A stretch of DNA of 64,000 bases, taken from an uncultured Prevotellaceae bacterium. Its GTDB lineage: Bacteria > Bacteroidota > Bacteroidia > Bacteroidales > Bacteroidaceae. This document shows, in pieces, positions 61,205-64,000 of the stretch. Position numbers and translations under genes: made by a program. Location of the stretch: contig CACXIP010000003.1 in the NCBI GenBank assembly GCA_902767775.1, positions 1-64,000 on the forward strand. Direction: 5' to 3'. Every line of letters begins with the position of its first letter. Position 1 is the first letter of the stretch. A model generated the notes under the pieces. That model saw only the letters and a list, made by a program, of their open reading frames with translations, had not been told where the DNA came from and ran no database searches.

Positions 61205-62014
61205 ATGAAAAGTATTTTGGAAAACCGTCCTGACTTGCGTGGAGAAATTGAGAAAATCGCAGAGGTAGCCGGCTATTTGTGGCAAAATGGATGGGCAGAG
61301 CGCAATGGTGGCAACATCACCGTCAACATCACAAAATTTGTGGACGACGAGATTCGTTCCATGCCTGCCATCAGTGAGGTGAAACCTATCGGTGTCGCTC
61401 TCCCCTTCCTCAAGGGATGCTATTTCTATTGCAAGGGGACAGGAAAAAGAATGCGTGACCTCGCACGATGGCCAATGAGCAACGGAAGCGTGATTCGCAT
61501 CCTCGACGACTGTGCCAGTTATGTGATTATTGCTGATGAGCCAGTATTGCCCACCAGTGAACTGCCCTCACATCTCACGGTACATAATCATCTGATAGAA
61601 AAAGGCTCACCATACACCGCAACAGTGCATACCCATCCCATCGAGCTGGTGGCAATGAGCCACTCGAAGAAATTCCTCGAGAAGGATGTGCTGACCAATA
61701 TCCTGTGGAGCATGATTCCCGAGACAAAAGCATTCTGTCCGCTCGGACTGGGCATCATTCCTTATACATTGCCTGGCAGTGTGGAACTGGCTGATGCCAC
61801 CTTGAGGGAACTCGATGACTACGATGTCGTTTTGTGGGAAAAACATGGCGTTTTCGCACAGGGACTTGACGTGATGGATGCCTTTGACCAAATAGATGTG
61901 CTCTCGAAGAGTGCGAAAATATACATCAATGCCCGTTGTATGGGATTTGAGCCGGATGGCATGACTCAGGAACAGATGAAGGAAATGTCAGTGGCTTTCA
62001 ATCTCCCGAAATAA
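61205..62014 (+). CDS. rhaD: Rhamnulose-1-phosphate aldolase
   Basis: 269 residues from the ATG at 61205; a TTG nine bases earlier is less likely. Class II aldolase with the zinc set His142 and His144 (TVHTHPIE), His214 (EKHGVFAQG) and catalytic Glu119 (LPTSELPSH). Length matches E. coli RhaD. It splits L-rhamnulose-1-phosphate into dihydroxyacetone phosphate and L-lactaldehyde. It follows the AraC-type regulator by 39 bases and is closed by a strong terminator. A rhamnulokinase gene is not in the window. Confidence 0.96.
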   Translation: MKSILENRPDLRGEIEKIAEVAGYLWQNGWAERNGGNITVNITKFVDDEIRSMPAISEVKPIGVALPFLKGCYFYCKGTGKRMRDLARWPMSNGSVIRILDDCASYVIIADEPVLPTSELPSHLTVHNHLIEKGSPYTATVHTHPIELVAMSHSKKFLEKDVLTNILWSMIPETKAFCPLGLGIIPYTLPGSVELADATLRELDDYDVVLWEKHGVFAQGLDVMDAFDQIDVLSKSAKIYINARCMGFEPDGMTQEQMKEMSVAFNLPK

Positions 62015-62036
62015 CAATAACAAATAGCACCCAAAA

Positions 62037-62076
62037 ACAAGAAATCCGGCTCCACTCAGGAAGCCGGATTTCTTGT
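62037..62076. terminator. Bidirectional terminator between rhaD and the MFS gene
   Basis: Perfect 15-base stem ACAAGAAATCCGGCT / AGCCGGATTTCTTGT with a 10-base loop. A-rich sequence on the left and T-containing sequence on the right suit both convergent units. Confidence 0.9.
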
Positions 62077-62115
62077 CTTGTAGAGTTATTCTGCTTATGT
62101 AGGTAGGTAGGTTAA

Positions 62116-63465
62116 TTAATAGTTCTCTCCATATCGCTCCTTGGCGATACTGTCAAGGGTGCGGCCACGGGTGTTGGGACAGCAAATGAAGCCCACAACG
62201 AGGGAAATGAGCAACAAGGCTATCATACAATAGGCGGCAATGGTGAATCCCTCACCGTTCTCTCCATAGATATAGGTGAAAATCAAACCCCATACAGCGG
62301 ATAGACCACGGACGATGAAGAACATCAAACCTTGGGCGCCGGCACGGAATTTGGCGGGGAACAGCTCAGAACCCCACAGAGCATAGAATATCTGTGGTGA
62401 CGAACCGCCTTGGATGCCCCAAAGGACAGCAAACAGCCACAGTCCGGCACGACCATTGACACCAATGGTAACGATGACAAGCCATGCACAGATGGCGACT
62501 ACCAAACCAAAAGTATAGATAGCTTTGTGGCTGGTCTTGTCAATGAGCTTAGACACGATGAATGTCACACCGACGATAATGGCCCATTGGATGCAGTTCA
62601 TCCAGTTGGCTTGCTCGTTGGTCACTCCGCCTGCCGTCTCATAAATATGAGGCTGGAAGAATCCCATCACCGAAGCCACCAGGTTCCAGGTCAGATAGAT
62701 GGTTGCCAAGAAACATACTGTCTTGACTGCAACACTGTTGGAGAACAGCACTCCGAAAGCATGAAGCAGGCCAGTGTCTTCTCCCTTGGCCTTGGCGGCT
62801 GCCTTGGCTGCTTTCCACTCACTGCTCTCATCAAGCTTGCGCTGCAAATTCCATGCAATAAACGCCACAATGAACAGCGACAGGAACACGATGCGTGAAC
62901 TGAACACATTGACGGCTTCCTGAGTGAGCCCATCGCCGCCGAAGAATTGTGCGACGCTTTCAACCCAACCAAAAAGATATCCGCCAGGGGCAAACAACAT
63001 GCCCAACAGCAGAATCATCATGGGACCGACACCCCATGACATCTGGGATATGCAGATGTTGCGGCCTCTGTTGTTGACTTCCGAACTCTCTGAAATATAG
63101 GTCCATGATGCAGGAACGCCAATGCCAACAGAGATTCCCGTCACGAGAAATCCAAGCAGCAACATCGGGAAGTTGACACTGCAGATGATGAGCGTCACAC
63201 CCAACATATAGACCAGAAGGTTGTAGGTGTAGATGAACTTACGGCCATACTTATCGGCGAGGAACCCACCAATAATGGCTCCAAGGGCTGCACCCAGACA
63301 GTTGGCACTGATAAAGTTGAGCCATCCCAGATGAACCTCGGACAAACCAAGGTAATTCTGCCACAATGTCAGACCACTGGCACCTGCCACGATGGCTCCG
63401 GCATCGAGATAATTGGTAAGAGAGACGGCAATCGTGCTCCTCAGGCTTCCTTTACTTGTTGACAT
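62116..63465 (-). CDS. MFS sugar transporter of the rhamnose locus
   Basis: 449 residues, 12 predicted transmembrane helices. MFS signatures are present: GGFLADKYGRKFIYTYNL between helices 2 and 3, and ELFPAKFRAGAQGLMFFIVR in the second half. The cytoplasmic loop between halves is charged (~205-230). It resembles sugar-porter/polyol-type MFS permeases. Placement 18 bases after rhaA suggests import of L-rhamnose or a related deoxy sugar, but the sequence alone does not fix the substrate. Confidence 0.92.
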   Translation of the reverse strand: MSTSKGSLRSTIAVSLTNYLDAGAIVAGASGLTLWQNYLGLSEVHLGWLNFISANCLGAALGAIIGGFLADKYGRKFIYTYNLLVYMLGVTLIICSVNFPMLLLGFLVTGISVGIGVPASWTYISESSEVNNRGRNICISQMSWGVGPMMILLLGMLFAPGGYLFGWVESVAQFFGGDGLTQEAVNVFSSRIVFLSLFIVAFIAWNLQRKLDESSEWKAAKAAAKAKGEDTGLLHAFGVLFSNSVAVKTVCFLATIYLTWNLVASVMGFFQPHIYETAGGVTNEQANWMNCIQWAIIVGVTFIVSKLIDKTSHKAIYTFGLVVAICAWLVIVTIGVNGRAGLWLFAVLWGIQGGSSPQIFYALWGSELFPAKFRAGAQGLMFFIVRGLSAVWGLIFTYIYGENGEGFTIAAYCMIALLLISLVVGFICCPNTRGRTLDSIAKERYGENY

Positions 63466-63483
63466 AATGCAAAAGTGTTACTT

Positions 63484-64000
63484 TTAACGCTTTGAGGTGA
63501 CATCTCTCTCGTACTGCTGGATGGCGGGGATGAACTCGTCGCCAACAGGTACGTTGTTCTTGAGGTTGAAATAGTCGAACACGGCTCCGAAAGGCATTGA
63601 CTTGGCTTCCTCCATCAGGGCAAGACGCTCGAAATACTGACCGTTGTCCTCATATTCACGAAGCTTGGCTACTGGTTCGAGAAGTGCTTGAAGGATGCAC
63701 TTCTGTGTAGCACGGGTGCCGATGATGTATGCACCGATACGGTTAATGCTGGCATCAAAGTAGTCGAGGCCGACATGGGCACGGTGAAGACCGTTGGAAC
63801 GAACCAACTCTTTGAACAGGTCGAGGGTCTGGTCATTCATAATGGTTACATGGTCGGAGTCCCAGCGCACAGGACGGCTGACATGCAGCATCAGTTCAGG
63901 AACATACATGAGCAAGGTGGAGACAAAGTCACTCACATTCTCTGTCTGCTCATAATGACCAGTGTCGATGGTGTACATCTGCTTGCGGGTGGAGCAATAT
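63484..64000 (-). CDS. rhaA: L-rhamnose isomerase, C-terminal part (5' end outside window)
   Basis: The frame is open to the right edge; about 171 C-terminal residues are present. The Met near the edge is internal, because the frame continues upstream of it (YCSTRKQ). Recognisable RhaA blocks: TIDTGHYEQTENVSD (metal-binding Asp and His region) and VGLDYFDASINRIGAYIIGT, the conserved metal-site segment. It isomerises L-rhamnose to L-rhamnulose. It is upstream of the MFS gene on the same strand. Confidence 0.95.
   Translation of the reverse strand, partial: YCSTRKQMYTIDTGHYEQTENVSDFVSTLLMYVPELMLHVSRPVRWDSDHVTIMNDQTLDLFKELVRSNGLHRAHVGLDYFDASINRIGAYIIGTRATQKCILQALLEPVAKLREYEDNGQYFERLALMEEAKSMPFGAVFDYFNLKNNVPVGDEFIPAIQQYERDVTSKR

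Noticed and set aside
1..64000. Mobile element, prophage or integrated island
   Set aside because: No transposase, integrase, tRNA-flanked direct repeats or phage structural genes seen; composition and promoter style appear uniform across the window.

Overview
The window is chromosomal DNA of a Bacteroidota bacterium, most likely a Prevotella-type member of the Bacteroidales. Supporting signs are SusC/SusD pairs, promoters of the form TTTG-N19-21-TAnnTTTG, GldB, DUF4421, DUF2723, DUF3098 and DUF6377 family proteins, and a B12-dependent propionate/succinate module (mutA/mutB with Na+-pump decarboxylase subunits). Genes are densely packed. I see no rRNA, tRNA, CRISPR array, transposase or prophage gene.

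1-7 kb: two ECF sigma/anti-sigma cassettes. One runs off the left edge. The other ends in a secreted effector. With them are a DUF1294 protein, an aspartyl-protease-like lipoprotein, a Crp/Fnr regulator and a proline-iminopeptidase-type hydrolase. 7-19 kb: an alpha-glucan (starch-type) utilisation locus read leftward as susC, susD, a four-repeat starch-binding lipoprotein, a lipoprotein GH13 amylase and a second secreted GH13 amylase. A membrane-spanning DUF6377 (SusR-like) regulator faces it. A short broken frame that looks like the beginning of a GH97 alpha-glucosidase lies in the susC leader.

19-25 kb: a second sigma/anti-sigma/effector cassette, paralogous to the first in all three genes, preceded by DUF4421 and TlpA-type genes. 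25-35 kb: a large DUF2723 membrane protein with a DUF3098 partner, a hydroxypyruvate-reductase-type dehydrogenase, and a leftward operon of an AspT/YidE-type transporter, OadG with a lamin-tail domain, biotin carrier, OadB and a FucP-like sugar permease. The carboxyltransferase subunit is not in the window. 35-40 kb: mutA-mutB, divergent from that operon.

40-51 kb: clpC-mgtC, a Nudix hydrolase, ispE, a GldB-like lipoprotein, a CotH/LTD surface protein, a His-rich COG0523 metallochaperone, and small envelope proteins. 52-56 kb: a zinc-cluster/TerD-like protein coupled to a DUF4153 membrane protein. 56-60 kb: a leftward operon of a small membrane protein, a sugar-kinase-like protein fused to a RapZ C-terminal domain, a MurU-like nucleotidyltransferase, and guaA. 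60-64 kb: an L-rhamnose locus with an AraC-type regulator and rhaD facing an MFS transporter and rhaA, the latter cut by the right edge.

Taken together the genes describe an anaerobic saccharolytic commensal. It degrades alpha-glucans at the cell surface, takes up deoxy sugars, and is equipped for propionate/succinate interconversion by the methylmalonyl-CoA route. Several ECF sigma factors probably tune the envelope. The points most worth a second look are the duplicated sigma/anti-sigma/effector cassettes, the kinase-RapZ fusion next to a MurU homologue, the GH97 relic, and the RING/TerD-like-DUF4153 pair. Start codons were moved from the longest frame wherever a promoter, signal peptide or ATG decided it; this is stated per entry.
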